Shown here: piece by piece, positions 26,992 through 35,708 of the stretch
Position numbering within the stretch: position 1 is the stretch's first letter
How the letters are laid out: each line of letters starts with the position of its first letter
DNA from: Paenibacillus sp. PastM-3
GTDB lineage: Bacteria > Bacillota > Bacilli > Paenibacillales > Paenibacillaceae
Assembly: GCF_029893965.1 (NCBI RefSeq)
Contig: NZ_JARXXP010000007.1
Coordinates: 1 to 64,000 of the forward strand
Direction: 5' to 3'
Length of the DNA stretch: 64,000 nt
Position numbers and translations under genes: made by a program
The notes under the pieces: generated by a model
Database searches by the model: none
What the model was told of the DNA's origin: nothing
The model's input: only the letters and a program-made list of their open reading frames with translations

Positions 26992-27171
26992 ATGAAAAAA
27001 AATAATGATAGAAGCACTTCTTCTGGACACAGTAACCAACCTTCACAACCACCAAAAACACCACAGCCAGGAGTAAAAAGACAATATAACGAGTCCCTTC
27101 CTCCGCTTGTACAGCGCTCAGTCGAGAGAAGTACAGCAATAGAAATTAAAAAACCTCCTGGAACTAATTAA
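26992..27171 (+). CDS. Small Pro/Ser-rich protein of unknown function
   Basis: A 59-residue, soluble, low-complexity protein (SSGHSNQPSQPPKTPQPG in the middle, basic throughout). The ATG at 26992 has GAGG 12 bases upstream, a rather long spacing. It lies 104 bp after the protease and on the same strand. Its stop overlaps by four bases with the stop of the convergent membrane-protein gene. I do not recognise it; it could be a small accessory of the ATPase/protease pair or a separate pair with its convergent neighbour. Confidence 0.5.
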   Translation: MKKNNDRSTSSGHSNQPSQPPKTPQPGVKRQYNESLPPLVQRSVERSTAIEIKKPPGTN

Positions 27172-27854
27172 AAATCTTCTTTGTTTTGTGTGGGCTTATT
27201 AGGGTCTATTTCCTGTATAACAATTCCTGACTTTATGTCAACATAAGTACGAATGACTTCATAAACATAGTGCTTATCCGATGCTTTTAAATCTGCACAT
27301 TTATCAAGAACCAACGCGCGTTCCGTCTCATATGGACGGGACGCTCTGTCCACGACACCAACTAAACTTTCCTCTCCAGGTTTATCTAATTTATAAACCC
27401 TCACTGCCAGAACTCCTTTATTTCTTTTTTCATCAACCTTTATAAAAAATTCTTCCCAAACCGTTTGGAGAGTAGTTAAAGGGGCTACACCTAACTTTTT
27501 ACGACTAGAATTGACTAATAATCTTTGAATCGGATATAAGATCTTCGTATAGAATAAACTTACAGCAAAACTAACCGGGATACTTATCATTAAGAACCAT
27601 CCAAGAAATTTCAAGTTATCTGCTTGCATCTTCAACTCAGTTAATGTCCAAATCGATTTTTGTCCATAAATGTCACCTACTAAGTTATAAATAAAAATAG
27701 TTGCAATAGAAACCGGGAGCCACATCAACGCCGTAATTGCAGCTAATTCTGGGACTGAATGTTTTACAACAGGATTTATTCCAAATGCCTGAATCCAGAA
27801 GTACATAAGAATTCCAGGAAGTATAAAAACAGCTGTAGATACAAAATTGTCCAT
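27168..27854 (-). CDS. DUF6338-like membrane protein
   Basis: A 228-residue protein with hydrophobic segments near residues 5-25 (STAVFILPGILMYFWIQAFG), 38-60 (AITALMWLPVSIATIFIYNLV) and 84-106 (GWFLMISIPVSFAVSLF), then a soluble domain starting TVWEEFFIKVDEKRNKGVLAV. The three-helix front and the later Trp/Glu-containing beta domain resemble DUF6338, a family of unknown function. AT-rich like the rest of 23.2-27.9 kb. The gap 27855-28097 shows only weak inverted repeats. Confidence 0.6.
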   Translation of the reverse strand: MDNFVSTAVFILPGILMYFWIQAFGINPVVKHSVPELAAITALMWLPVSIATIFIYNLVGDIYGQKSIWTLTELKMQADNLKFLGWFLMISIPVSFAVSLFYTKILYPIQRLLVNSSRKKLGVAPLTTLQTVWEEFFIKVDEKRNKGVLAVRVYKLDKPGEESLVGVVDRASRPYETERALVLDKCADLKASDKHYVYEVIRTYVDIKSGIVIQEIDPNKPTQNKEDF

Positions 27855-28097
27855 AATTACAACTCCTTAATTGCGTTGCTAATCTTTACGGGTATTAATA
27901 ATTTTTGTATTTGTCAGTTCAATGAGAACCTTAAAAACACTAATCTCGATTAAGATAGTGCTAACAAAGAAAACACCCTCTCAGCCTAAGCTAACAGGGC
28001 GATTGTGCCGATTCTTTCGGACTACACGCCGGCGCTTCCGATCAGTGTAGTTTCACATTAACATGATTGTAACATTCTGTAAATCGACAATTCAAAG

Positions 28098-28517
28098 TCA
28101 TAAACCGACAACGATCCCCAGCAGACCTAAAGTAAGAAATGGTGCTAGCGGCACAGAGAGCTGGGCCTCCACAGACAGCATCTTTCTTCCTCCCTGATAC
28201 AGAAGCACGAAAATGCACATCAGTAACAGAGCAGCAACCGCTCTTTCCAGGCCGATACATAGCCCAAGCAGTGCAACCAACTTCACATCACCGGCTCCCA
28301 GGGATCGGGGGATAATCATGAAGATCAGGAATAACACAGCGCCTGGAATCAGCCCCCATAAATACTCTGGACTACATACGATCCGGAACACAAGCATAAC
28401 TAAAATTGCAGGATAAGTTAGTGTATTGGAAATCCGCCGCTCCGTAATATCAGTGTAACTGAACCAACAACAAAGGATAAGCAGACTTGCTATGAGCAAC
28501 ATATTTACTATGGCCAT
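28098..28517 (-). CDS. Prepilin peptidase, A24/TadV type
   Basis: A 139-residue membrane protease that cleaves the leader of Flp/type IV prepilins. The two catalytic aspartates are visible in WFSYTDITERRISN and in the GxGD motif SLGAGDVKLVALLG. Membrane helices fill the rest. The length fits the short TadV/CpaA class without the methylase domain. I start at the ATG at 28517, which has AGGAGCG upstream and lies 2 bases after the stop of a short reading frame; the in-frame ATG at 28586 has no ribosome site. Its substrates are probably the pilin-like proteins at 38955-40051, about 10 kb upstream. Confidence 0.88.
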   Translation of the reverse strand: MAIVNMLLIASLLILCCWFSYTDITERRISNTLTYPAILVMLVFRIVCSPEYLWGLIPGAVLFLIFMIIPRSLGAGDVKLVALLGLCIGLERAVAALLLMCIFVLLYQGGRKMLSVEAQLSVPLAPFLTLGLLGIVVGL

Positions 28518-28519
28518 CA

Positions 28520-28600
28520 CTACGCTCCTAGATCCGGGAATAACAGCTGCAATCCAAAGATAATGATTGCCTCCAAGAGTGTACATAAGTTAGATACCAT
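28520..28600 (-). CDS. 26-residue hydrophobic leader ORF before the prepilin peptidase
   Basis: ATG at 28600 with a strong GGAGG 5 bases upstream opens a 26-codon frame whose product, MVSNLCTLLEAIIIFGLQLL and six more residues, is one membrane-like helix. Its TAG is followed 2 bases later by the prepilin peptidase ATG. It could be a translated coupling leader or a tiny membrane subunit. Confidence 0.5.
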   Translation of the reverse strand: MVSNLCTLLEAIIIFGLQLLFPDLGA

Positions 28601-28680
28601 GATTTCCTCCTTCAGTGAGCCCTCTCGGTGCTCATAAGCAAAACCCCACCGCGAACGATGGAGTTATCAGCTTCTTTGTA

Positions 28681-31068
28681 TTAGTTTGTCCGTCTTACAT
28701 TCTGCACATCATCATACATACTGCCGTAGATCTCTACTTGCTTCGTAATGCAAGTCACCAAGCCATTCATTCCTGCAGGATCGGTTGAGATTTTGATCCG
28801 GTAATAGCCATCAGAAGCATTCACTGAGGTCATGTATTTGCGGCTCTGATAGGCTTTGCCAGAGTCAGAAGTGATCTTGGTCAGCGGTAATTCCCAGGTC
28901 GCGTTATTACGATCACCGCTCGTCTTTTCGAGTTTGACCTGGCGCTCCATCTTCCAGTTTGGATCGTAGAACGTAGCGTATACCGTATCTGGTCCGTAGT
29001 AAACTCCTCCTAATGGATATGCCGTTCCTTCTAGTCCAGCAGGGATTTTGGTTTCCCAATTTGTCGTGTACGTTGTATTTACTTTCAGCTCGATGCCATA
29101 ACCTGCCCGGGTGATTTCGTTGGCAGTCTTCCCGTTCTTTTTGGCATAGGGTATAATCTCCCAAGACCCACGGCTCTCTCTATCCGACTCTTTGGGGTGA
29201 TTGAGATCTGTCGCTATACCTTGTTTGGTGTTTACTTCGGCAGAGATTTTCAGATTCTCCTGGTACTTTACAGGAGTGCTGCTCCAGTTAGGATCACTAT
29301 AATCCGTGTAGGAATCTGTAAAATAATGAGTTTTCCCATCTGCTGTAGTGTAACTTGAAGTGTAATATTTCGTTGGGTAGCCTGTGATTACCGGATAAGA
29401 GACTGACCACTCCCCTGCAGCTTCAGGTTGATTACACTCACTCCCACTACTAGCACCGCCGACCACACTGCAGCCAGTCGTTACAATATTATTGCTCCGG
29501 TTCTGATCAAACTTTTCCTTATCAGGATCTACGGAGAGCGTAAGATTATGGACACCTGTCGAGTTCCCAGTCCAATTAAAAGGACCCACGGTTACAGTCT
29601 GACCTGCAGCAAAAGATTTCCGCGTTTCATAAATCTTACTGGCGTTGTCATACAAGCGAATGAGCACATCATTCTGTCCTGCTTCACTATCATTCTTGAC
29701 CTTTCCGGTGATGCTGGACTGACCACCCTTGGTTATAGAATCCGGCGAGGCTATGATTGATACGGCAATCAGATCAGCTTTCGGAGCCACACGTTCGATC
29801 AACCATTCTCCATGTAGGGTATTGTTATTATAAGCCACTGCCGGTGACTCCAGCGCCCGATCCTGATGAACCGGATTGTTAATCGTAGTGTCTACTTTGA
29901 TGTAGTACTTCCCTGGATTATCACCAATCTCGATTTTGCCCAGCATGTAGTTGAATTCTTGACCATTCACTATCGTCGCTGGAAGAGAATCATACATCGA
30001 AGCCAGCGAAAACTCTGCGGTAAGTACTCCACCGATTTTAACTTTAGCATTCATCGGTATCCCCCGCGTATTCACATAGTCAGAGGCCATGATATCATCG
30101 CCGTCATACCGGAACTTCACCCAGAGCTGCCCACCATCCGTGAGCGTCAGCTTCGTAGGCACAAAATCCAGTGCCTGATCATCCGGGAGTGTAATACTAC
30201 TAATCGCTGTCCGGCCATATCCATCATCCACGATGATATCTACGTCTCTACCAAGGACTTTAGAGATATCCTTCGCATTCACACTTACATTGCCGTTATA
30301 GATCGATTCGGCAGTATGGATTAGTTTTCCATCTGTAAGGCTGACCACCTTAGACAAATCCGGAAATGCTCCTTTGGGGGCTGCAATTACCCGAACGTCT
30401 CGTTCCGAATAACCATAGGAAGAAAAAGCGATATTAAGCGCATTTCCCTGGGATACAGTTAACTTAGGCCATGGCGAGACATCGTAGAGCGCACGGTAGG
30501 AGTCTTCATTTACCTTCTGAGTGCTATTGAACTTAATTCCCATGCGCGGAACTATGCCTGATGTACGGAGAAATTTATAAGCATATTGTATTGTGTAGAA
30601 ATACTCATGACCTGTCGTAAATATAGGATCATTAGCCGTTTGAACAAACTGGTTACGAAAGTATAACCGCTGTATTTCTTGAATAGGCTGTCCTGACCAA
30701 ATGGAGTCAAACAAATCACCCAATGCTGCCTCGCTTTTGTAGACCAAGCCAAAACCATTCTCTTTGTTAAAATTCTGATCAACTTGAGTTCTCTTTACGT
30801 TAAAAACATCATAGTTGGAAACTACTCTTGTCTGCCCATCTGCAAATGTGAACAAGCCATTCCATTGATATAACTGCCAAGGGTTATTGTTTACTCGCTT
30901 ATCAAGGGCCGGGATAAATCCTGCAAACCCTAAACTTTCTTGTTTTCCATAATTCCACTCGACATATTTGTGTAACATCGGAGTTCCCGCTGCCGACACT
31001 CCTTGAGAAAGCAGAAATATACTAATCACAACTAATACAAAAGCTTTGTTTATCCTAAGTGCTTTCAA
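28681..31068 (-). CDS. Large secreted protein with CARDB-like domain
   Basis: A 795-residue exported protein. It starts at TTG (31068) with GGGAGGGTG 8 bases upstream and has a clear signal peptide, hydrophobic to about residue 22 with cleavage near GVSAAG. Residues about 431-532 (ADLIAVSIIASPDSITKGGQ ... TLSVDPDKEKFDQNRSNN) form a CARDB-type Ig-like adhesion module. The rest is beta-rich with many Tyr and Trp residues, and the C-terminal part contains repeated YTTADGKTHYF-type strands. No sortase motif or WxL end. Probably a surface or secreted partner of the pilus; similar long proteins next to pilus loci in other Firmicutes have no assigned function. Confidence 0.65.
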   Translation of the reverse strand: MKALRINKAFVLVVISIFLLSQGVSAAGTPMLHKYVEWNYGKQESLGFAGFIPALDKRVNNNPWQLYQWNGLFTFADGQTRVVSNYDVFNVKRTQVDQNFNKENGFGLVYKSEAALGDLFDSIWSGQPIQEIQRLYFRNQFVQTANDPIFTTGHEYFYTIQYAYKFLRTSGIVPRMGIKFNSTQKVNEDSYRALYDVSPWPKLTVSQGNALNIAFSSYGYSERDVRVIAAPKGAFPDLSKVVSLTDGKLIHTAESIYNGNVSVNAKDISKVLGRDVDIIVDDGYGRTAISSITLPDDQALDFVPTKLTLTDGGQLWVKFRYDGDDIMASDYVNTRGIPMNAKVKIGGVLTAEFSLASMYDSLPATIVNGQEFNYMLGKIEIGDNPGKYYIKVDTTINNPVHQDRALESPAVAYNNNTLHGEWLIERVAPKADLIAVSIIASPDSITKGGQSSITGKVKNDSEAGQNDVLIRLYDNASKIYETRKSFAAGQTVTVGPFNWTGNSTGVHNLTLSVDPDKEKFDQNRSNNIVTTGCSVVGGASSGSECNQPEAAGEWSVSYPVITGYPTKYYTSSYTTADGKTHYFTDSYTDYSDPNWSSTPVKYQENLKISAEVNTKQGIATDLNHPKESDRESRGSWEIIPYAKKNGKTANEITRAGYGIELKVNTTYTTNWETKIPAGLEGTAYPLGGVYYGPDTVYATFYDPNWKMERQVKLEKTSGDRNNATWELPLTKITSDSGKAYQSRKYMTSVNASDGYYRIKISTDPAGMNGLVTCITKQVEIYGSMYDDVQNVRRTN

Positions 31069-31195
31069 TTCGCTTTCACCCTCCCAAAAAAAATGTAAGA
31101 CTCTGCATAAAAAAGAGCCTGCCGCAATACGCGATCAGACCCTCAACAATTATGCTCCATTGCTCGATACTTCACTTGAGATTCGCTAATAAATA

Positions 31196-32092
31196 CTACT
31201 TCAAGGCTTTTGACAACCGGATAACTTCTGATAATGTGGAACCACTATTCCCTTCACCAAACACGATTACATCATTTTTAATACTACCAAATAATTTATC
31301 CATATCTTCATTAAAGCTCGTGTCCAGAAATATACCATAACCTTCCCATCCGCTTCCGCTTGACTCGGGTTTAGAAATCGTAATGAACCCTGCTCCCTTA
31401 CCAATAGTATATGAATAAGTTTGACCAGGAACTAACTTTACAGAAGTACCATCTGAAGCATACTTACTCCCGCCTTCCGCGATCTTTGGCAATGTAAACG
31501 TTAGTTTTCCGTTTGCAATCTTCATATTATCAACAAAGAGCGCTTTACCCAGTTCGGTTTCTCCCCCCCACTTAAGCCCTAAAGTATACATATTATTGCC
31601 ACCCGCAACAGGCGTGGCCGAAGGAGACGGGCTCGCTACTGGTGTAGAAGACGCTCCTGTAGTAATCGTCACCAGACGCTTTTCTTGATTCCAGCCCACC
31701 TGTGCACCGAGCGCTTCCGAAACGAACCGCAAAGGCACAAAGGTACGGTTCTGCTGCAGACGCGCAGGTACATCCAGCTTCTGAATGACCGAATCAACCG
31801 TTACAGTATCGCTATTGATCTTCATCAAAATCTTCTTTGCGCCTAACTCAATGGTTACCGACCTATCCAGGCCATAGCCTACCTTAGCTCCCAACGCTTC
31901 GCTTACGAACCGGATCGGTATCATCACCCGGTTATTCTCATAGTACGGCTTAGCGTCCGGGAACTTCACCGCTGTTCCATTGACTTGTACGGTAACGGTG
32001 ACTTGAGCTGCGGAAGCAAAGCTTGCCATCAAGCCCAGCAATACGATCATTGCTAAACACGCACTACCTATTCTTAATTTTATCCGATTCAT
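31196..32092 (-). CDS. Copper-amine-oxidase N-terminal-like stalk protein
   Basis: A 298-residue exported protein with signal peptide (CLAMIVLLGLMASFASA). Residues about 30-150 hold two stalk motifs, VMIPIRFVSEALGAKVGY and FVPLRFVSEALGAQVGWN, of the copper amine oxidase N-terminal-like domain common in Paenibacillus cell-surface proteins; no amine oxidase catalytic domain is present. A Ser/Pro/Ala-rich linker leads to a C-terminal beta domain (about 175-298) that I do not recognise. The ATG at 32092 follows GGGGAG by 8 bases and overlaps the preceding gene by 29 bases. Confidence 0.8.
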   Translation of the reverse strand: MNRIKLRIGSACLAMIVLLGLMASFASAAQVTVTVQVNGTAVKFPDAKPYYENNRVMIPIRFVSEALGAKVGYGLDRSVTIELGAKKILMKINSDTVTVDSVIQKLDVPARLQQNRTFVPLRFVSEALGAQVGWNQEKRLVTITTGASSTPVASPSPSATPVAGGNNMYTLGLKWGGETELGKALFVDNMKIANGKLTFTLPKIAEGGSKYASDGTSVKLVPGQTYSYTIGKGAGFITISKPESSGSGWEGYGIFLDTSFNEDMDKLFGSIKNDVIVFGEGNSGSTLSEVIRLSKALK

Positions 32093-32396
32093 TTGCTTCA
32101 CTCCCCGTTTTGGTCTTCATTTGTTGTATTAGCTGCAGCAGCTTATTTATCGTCCCTTGGAATTCTTCCGATATATTCGTGATGTTCTTCTCGTTATCCG
32201 CTAGTAATTGTCTCCACTCCGGACTCCAGAAATAGCGTGTTTCATCTTCATTCAGACGATGTATTGCTTCACGAATGGCTTCCGCTCTGTTGGTGTTATG
32301 TTTATCGCAGTAGTCCTGCAGGATTTTCTCTGTGGCTTCATCGAGTCTGATTGGAATCGATTTGCTTTTGGGGTTTTTGGAAGGGGGTCTACCCAT
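32064..32396 (-). CDS. Ribbon-helix-helix (CopG-like) protein
   Basis: About 110 residues. The N-terminus is basic (MGRPPSKNPKSKSIPIRLDE) and passes into a ribbon-helix-helix: IPIRLDEATEKILQDYCDKH and NTNRAEAIREAIHRL. A helical C-terminal extension of about 60 residues (NITNISEEFQGTINKLLQLI) may oligomerise. It is a candidate repressor for this operon or for the whole locus. The start is uncertain: the ATG at 32396 has no close ribosome site, GAGGTG lies 6 bases before an in-frame CTG at 32411, and the frame opens at 32441. Confidence 0.72.
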   Translation of the reverse strand: MGRPPSKNPKSKSIPIRLDEATEKILQDYCDKHNTNRAEAIREAIHRLNEDETRYFWSPEWRQLLADNEKNITNISEEFQGTINKLLQLIQQMKTKTGSEANESDKIKNR

Positions 32397-32637
32397 TCTT
32401 GAATGATTCAGAACAGTCACCTCATTTAATGATATACGCATAGTTTAATATATCGAATACCATTTGTAAAGAAATATTTTCCATTTTGCATATTAATCCC
32501 CTCCCTCCTCTCCCCCACCGCGTCATATGACTGAAAAAAGACAAAATAAAAAGCCCCTCGTAGGCACTTGTGTCGTGATTCTATTCATATTTTTTTCAGT
32601 ACACTTATTGCTGGACACTTCATGTAACTGCTCACGA

Positions 32638-32694
32638 TCACTTTGGGACTGGTTCTCGATTTCTTTCAATAGTTCGCTTCACATGCTGGCTCAT
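32638..32694 (-). CDS. Possible 18-residue peptide in a small transcript
   Basis: AGAGGAG stands 6 bases before an ATG at 32694 that opens an 18-codon frame (MSQHVKRTIERNREPVPK). It lies just downstream of the shared promoter motif and a TATGCT -10 box. The stretch 32397-32865 has no other gene, so either this peptide or a small RNA is made from here, or the transcript is a long leader of the CopG-like gene about 330 bp downstream. Confidence 0.3.
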   Translation of the reverse strand: MSQHVKRTIERNREPVPK

Positions 32695-32722
32695 GGCATT
32701 CTCCTCTCTTATTACAGTAACT

Positions 32723-32768
32723 AGCATACCCCACATAACCGAGACAGACGTATACAAAAAGTATGGGT
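32723..32768 (-). promoter_or_regulatory. Shared-motif promoter (unit 3)
   Basis: On the minus strand CCCATACTTTTTGTATACGT (complement of 32748-32767) precedes TATGCT (complement of 32723-32728). TATGCT begins 40 bases from the first C. No -35 consensus is seen, so activator dependence is likely. Plus-strand GTAT words occur at 32750 and 32761, 11 bp apart. Confidence 0.55.
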
Positions 32769-32832
32769 TATGTCTGTATTGAGGTATAGTTACCCGTCTG
32801 ATAAGATAGGCTGTGAATAGGTGTTACGACCG

Positions 32833-32871
32833 AAATAGACCGCAATCCTTGTCACGGGGAGCGGTCTATTT
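32833..32871 (-). terminator. Inverted repeat, likely terminator of the Tad/WxL operon
   Basis: A perfect 11-bp stem (32833-32843 with 32861-32871) with a 17-base loop, overlapping the stop of the 29-codon frame. It has only a short T-run on the minus strand. It separates the WxL genes from the CopG unit. Confidence 0.6.
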
Positions 32872-32955
32872 CTTTGTGTTTCGGTTGCTGAACGCTACAA
32901 CGATAGTTACAACCAGCGTCAGAATGGCTACAATAAGCAAGCCAAAGCTGATCAT
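32866..32955 (-). CDS. 29-residue single-helix membrane peptide
   Basis: A frame of 29 codons starting MISFGLLIVAILTLVVTIVV, one strong membrane helix followed by a polar basic tail (SNRNTKK). It lies 17 bp after the stop of the large RCC1/WxL gene. The ribosome site is weak. Composition is typical of a small integral membrane peptide and unlike random sequence. Confidence 0.45.
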   Translation of the reverse strand: MISFGLLIVAILTLVVTIVVAFSNRNTKK

Positions 32956-32972
32956 AATCGTCTAACAAATGA

Positions 32973-35696
32973 TTAGATCCCTGAAGCCAACGTGAACGTA
33001 AACTGTGAACGATACGTTCCTACCCTTAGCCCCGTTTTGCCTCCGGCTTGGTATTCACTACCGTTTCCTGCAGTAACGATCTCTACTTTGTCTGGTACCC
33101 GAAGTGTAAAACTCATCGGAATCTGATACTGGCCCATTCCATGAAATTCGCTTGCGCTTGCCAATATCACTGGTTCCTGATTGAAAATATAATTGCCATT
33201 CAGGCTCAAATTACTATCCTGACCGGCAAGGGTAGAAGATTTGGTTACATCCACGCTTAGTGCAGTGGATGGCATTTTTACTACTAAATCATTAGTGCCC
33301 AGACTATTATCGACTACGGGATCACTAAAGAAGTCAGTTACTTTGAGAGAATAATTCCAACCGGCACCTGTTCCCCGGCTATCCTCGATCACAGAGTTTG
33401 TTACGGAGTTGAGCACCTGATACTGATTGGTTGTACTAATTGTAATTGTATCCAGCTTGAGTCCATTAAACTGAGAATTGAAGCCCCCGCTCAGCACTGT
33501 AAAGGACACATCTTCAGAGCCAATTGGACTACCCCAGCTCGGGTCCATCGTGGGTTGTGGCGTGGTGGTTGGCGTTGGCATACCTGTGGGGGCCACTGTT
33601 GGTAATGGTGTCGCTGTAGGTGCTACTGTCGGTGTTGGTGTGGGAGTTGGTGTAGCTGTAGGCGAAATTGTCGGTACTGGTGTTGGTACCGGTGTAGGCC
33701 CATTAATGGTTTTGTTGCCAGTTGCTAATTCTTCTCCTCCAGCATTGACGAGTCTCACATCCACCACATGGCTACCTTCAGGTAGAGTAACCGGCCCCTT
33801 ATACTCGCCCCACGTCCCATTATCCATTCTAACCTCAGTTCGAATGCTGGGATGTGTAGTTCCGGATTCCACAGTGTAACTTCCCTTACCGTTATCTATA
33901 ATCTTGGGATATCCAGGTGTAATCAGGATCGGATCATTAGTCACCTCAATTTCCAGAATCTCACTGTAGATCCCACTCGCGCCGGAACGAGCTTTGAAAG
34001 ACAAAGTTCCGGTTGTGGTCAACGTCACCGGTGCCGTGTAGGGCAGCCAAGTCGTACCGCCATCCAAAGAGTATTCATTCGTGGTAATCATTGGCTCATT
34101 ACCGAATTCAACCGTCACAATTGATCGATTATACTTATCCAATGTCAGAGTACTTGTAGGTTTATCAAGGGCTACATAATCCGCAGGAAATACAGTAGGG
34201 AAACCGGAAACTGCTGAACCGTATGGCAAGCTCTGGAACACTCCCGTCTCTGTAATCCCATATACCGTATATACACCGTATCGATCAGGCAACGAAAATA
34301 GAGAAAGATACTTCTGCGTTGATTTGGTAAATTGACTTGCGCTATTCCAGTAAATTAGTTCGTGCGTATCCTTCAGAGCGTACGTATAGCCACCTGAAGC
34401 AGAGAGCTGTTTCACATTAGCAATTTCATTGCTTGTCCCTGTTACTTGAACTGGAGTATTGAGTACACCACCAGATACTCCAGACCTTGAATTCAAGTTC
34501 GTCCCAAATGAATAAATCTTGCCAGCCTTCAGATACCAGAATGTGCCCTGGCCGTCACCAACAACTGACTCAACATCCGCAGCAATGTCTGAAGTAGCCT
34601 GAATCGCACTGCTTCCACTGCTCCAGCCGCTGAATGGAGTACCCCAATACTTTAGAACCCCGTTCTTAATCGTTGTGTAACCATTCAACAGGTAGTCCGA
34701 GGCAGACACCCTTAAAGTTTTGGTATAGCGGTGCACGTTGTTTACATCAACATCTGAGGGTATAGGGATTAGAGCAGGTGTAGCACTATCAATTTCAGTA
34801 GTTGTGGATAAAGGATCGCGATACGTTTTCCAGTTCGTCAAGGAATAGCTTTGACCATTAATAGTAAAGATACGTGAGCCTATATCGGCTTTGACCTCAC
34901 TCCAGTTTGCCCCCCCTGGTCGGGTTGCGATCAGACTGTGGTTGTTATCATTTAAGAAGCTCATTTGAAAGTTCTCTGCTGAAGTAAATGCAGGAAAAAG
35001 CGAGGTGACATCTACTGCCTTCGATGATGCACCTCTTGAAGTTAGTCCAAATGCTGAACCTATTAAGTAGACGGTATTATCACGTACAGCCAAGAATGCA
35101 TTGGGGGATAAATAGTACAGCTTTTGTACTCCTGTAAGCACTGAGCCCGATGGATCAAGGACTTCTGTAGGGACCGACTTGTCTCCGCTTGGGCCAACGG
35201 CAAGTTGACCATAAGCCCCTGCTCCCCAAGCCCACACACTTCCGTTTTGCTTCAGGATAAAATAACTGAATTTATCGATATTGCTGTACTCCGAGTTCGT
35301 GAGCACTTGAAAGTCGATCACGTTATCCGCTTTTTGAATCGGGCTTGCATCAATTTTCTGAGTGAATAGCTTACCGTTCGAAATGTACACATAACCAATT
35401 TTTGTACTTCCATAGGAATTATAGAAAGGCCGATATTTCTCCGAAACGACAGGAGAGACGATAACCCCATATTGACTTAAGAGAGCTTTATAACCATTAT
35501 CCAGACTGAGGGCGACTTGACTGGTGTCATACTCATCAAATGTCTCTTGTCCAACAATATGGGTATACGCAGCCCCTTCAACGATAGAAGACCCGCCTGA
35601 GATAAATAGTCCAGGAATTAGTAGCACTAACGATAGCGCTAAAGCTCCCCAGCGCTGATGCTTCTTGTAAATGGCTTGTTTAGGTACTGTTGTCAT
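32973..35696 (-). CDS. Surface protein: RCC1-like repeats, Pro/Thr stalk, WxL domain
   Basis: A 907-residue exported protein. Signal peptide/anchor at residues 15-42. RCC1-type repeats (for example SVWAWGAGAYGQLAVG near 152) suggest a beta-propeller in the first 450 residues. A Ser/Gly strand with EYSLDGGTTWLPYTAPV near 545 is of a type found in surface glycan-binding modules. A Pro/Thr/Val stalk of about 50 residues (near 672-722) follows, then a WxL domain (about 725-907) with DSRGTGAGWNYSLKVTDF and the terminal YRSQFTFTLASGI. WxL domains hold proteins to Gram-positive peptidoglycan. AAGGAGG precedes the ATG. Probably the tip or adhesin of the WxL complex. Confidence 0.8.
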   Translation of the reverse strand: MTTVPKQAIYKKHQRWGALALSLVLLIPGLFISGGSSIVEGAAYTHIVGQETFDEYDTSQVALSLDNGYKALLSQYGVIVSPVVSEKYRPFYNSYGSTKIGYVYISNGKLFTQKIDASPIQKADNVIDFQVLTNSEYSNIDKFSYFILKQNGSVWAWGAGAYGQLAVGPSGDKSVPTEVLDPSGSVLTGVQKLYYLSPNAFLAVRDNTVYLIGSAFGLTSRGASSKAVDVTSLFPAFTSAENFQMSFLNDNNHSLIATRPGGANWSEVKADIGSRIFTINGQSYSLTNWKTYRDPLSTTTEIDSATPALIPIPSDVDVNNVHRYTKTLRVSASDYLLNGYTTIKNGVLKYWGTPFSGWSSGSSAIQATSDIAADVESVVGDGQGTFWYLKAGKIYSFGTNLNSRSGVSGGVLNTPVQVTGTSNEIANVKQLSASGGYTYALKDTHELIYWNSASQFTKSTQKYLSLFSLPDRYGVYTVYGITETGVFQSLPYGSAVSGFPTVFPADYVALDKPTSTLTLDKYNRSIVTVEFGNEPMITTNEYSLDGGTTWLPYTAPVTLTTTGTLSFKARSGASGIYSEILEIEVTNDPILITPGYPKIIDNGKGSYTVESGTTHPSIRTEVRMDNGTWGEYKGPVTLPEGSHVVDVRLVNAGGEELATGNKTINGPTPVPTPVPTISPTATPTPTPTPTVAPTATPLPTVAPTGMPTPTTTPQPTMDPSWGSPIGSEDVSFTVLSGGFNSQFNGLKLDTITISTTNQYQVLNSVTNSVIEDSRGTGAGWNYSLKVTDFFSDPVVDNSLGTNDLVVKMPSTALSVDVTKSSTLAGQDSNLSLNGNYIFNQEPVILASASEFHGMGQYQIPMSFTLRVPDKVEIVTAGNGSEYQAGGKTGLRVGTYRSQFTFTLASGI

Positions 35697-35708
35697 TCGT
35701 TTTCCTCC

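Noticed and set aside
33478..33879. Val/Gly repeat protein on the plus strand
   Set aside because: It is the complement of the Pro/Thr stalk of the WxL protein; the repetitive codons create an antisense frame.
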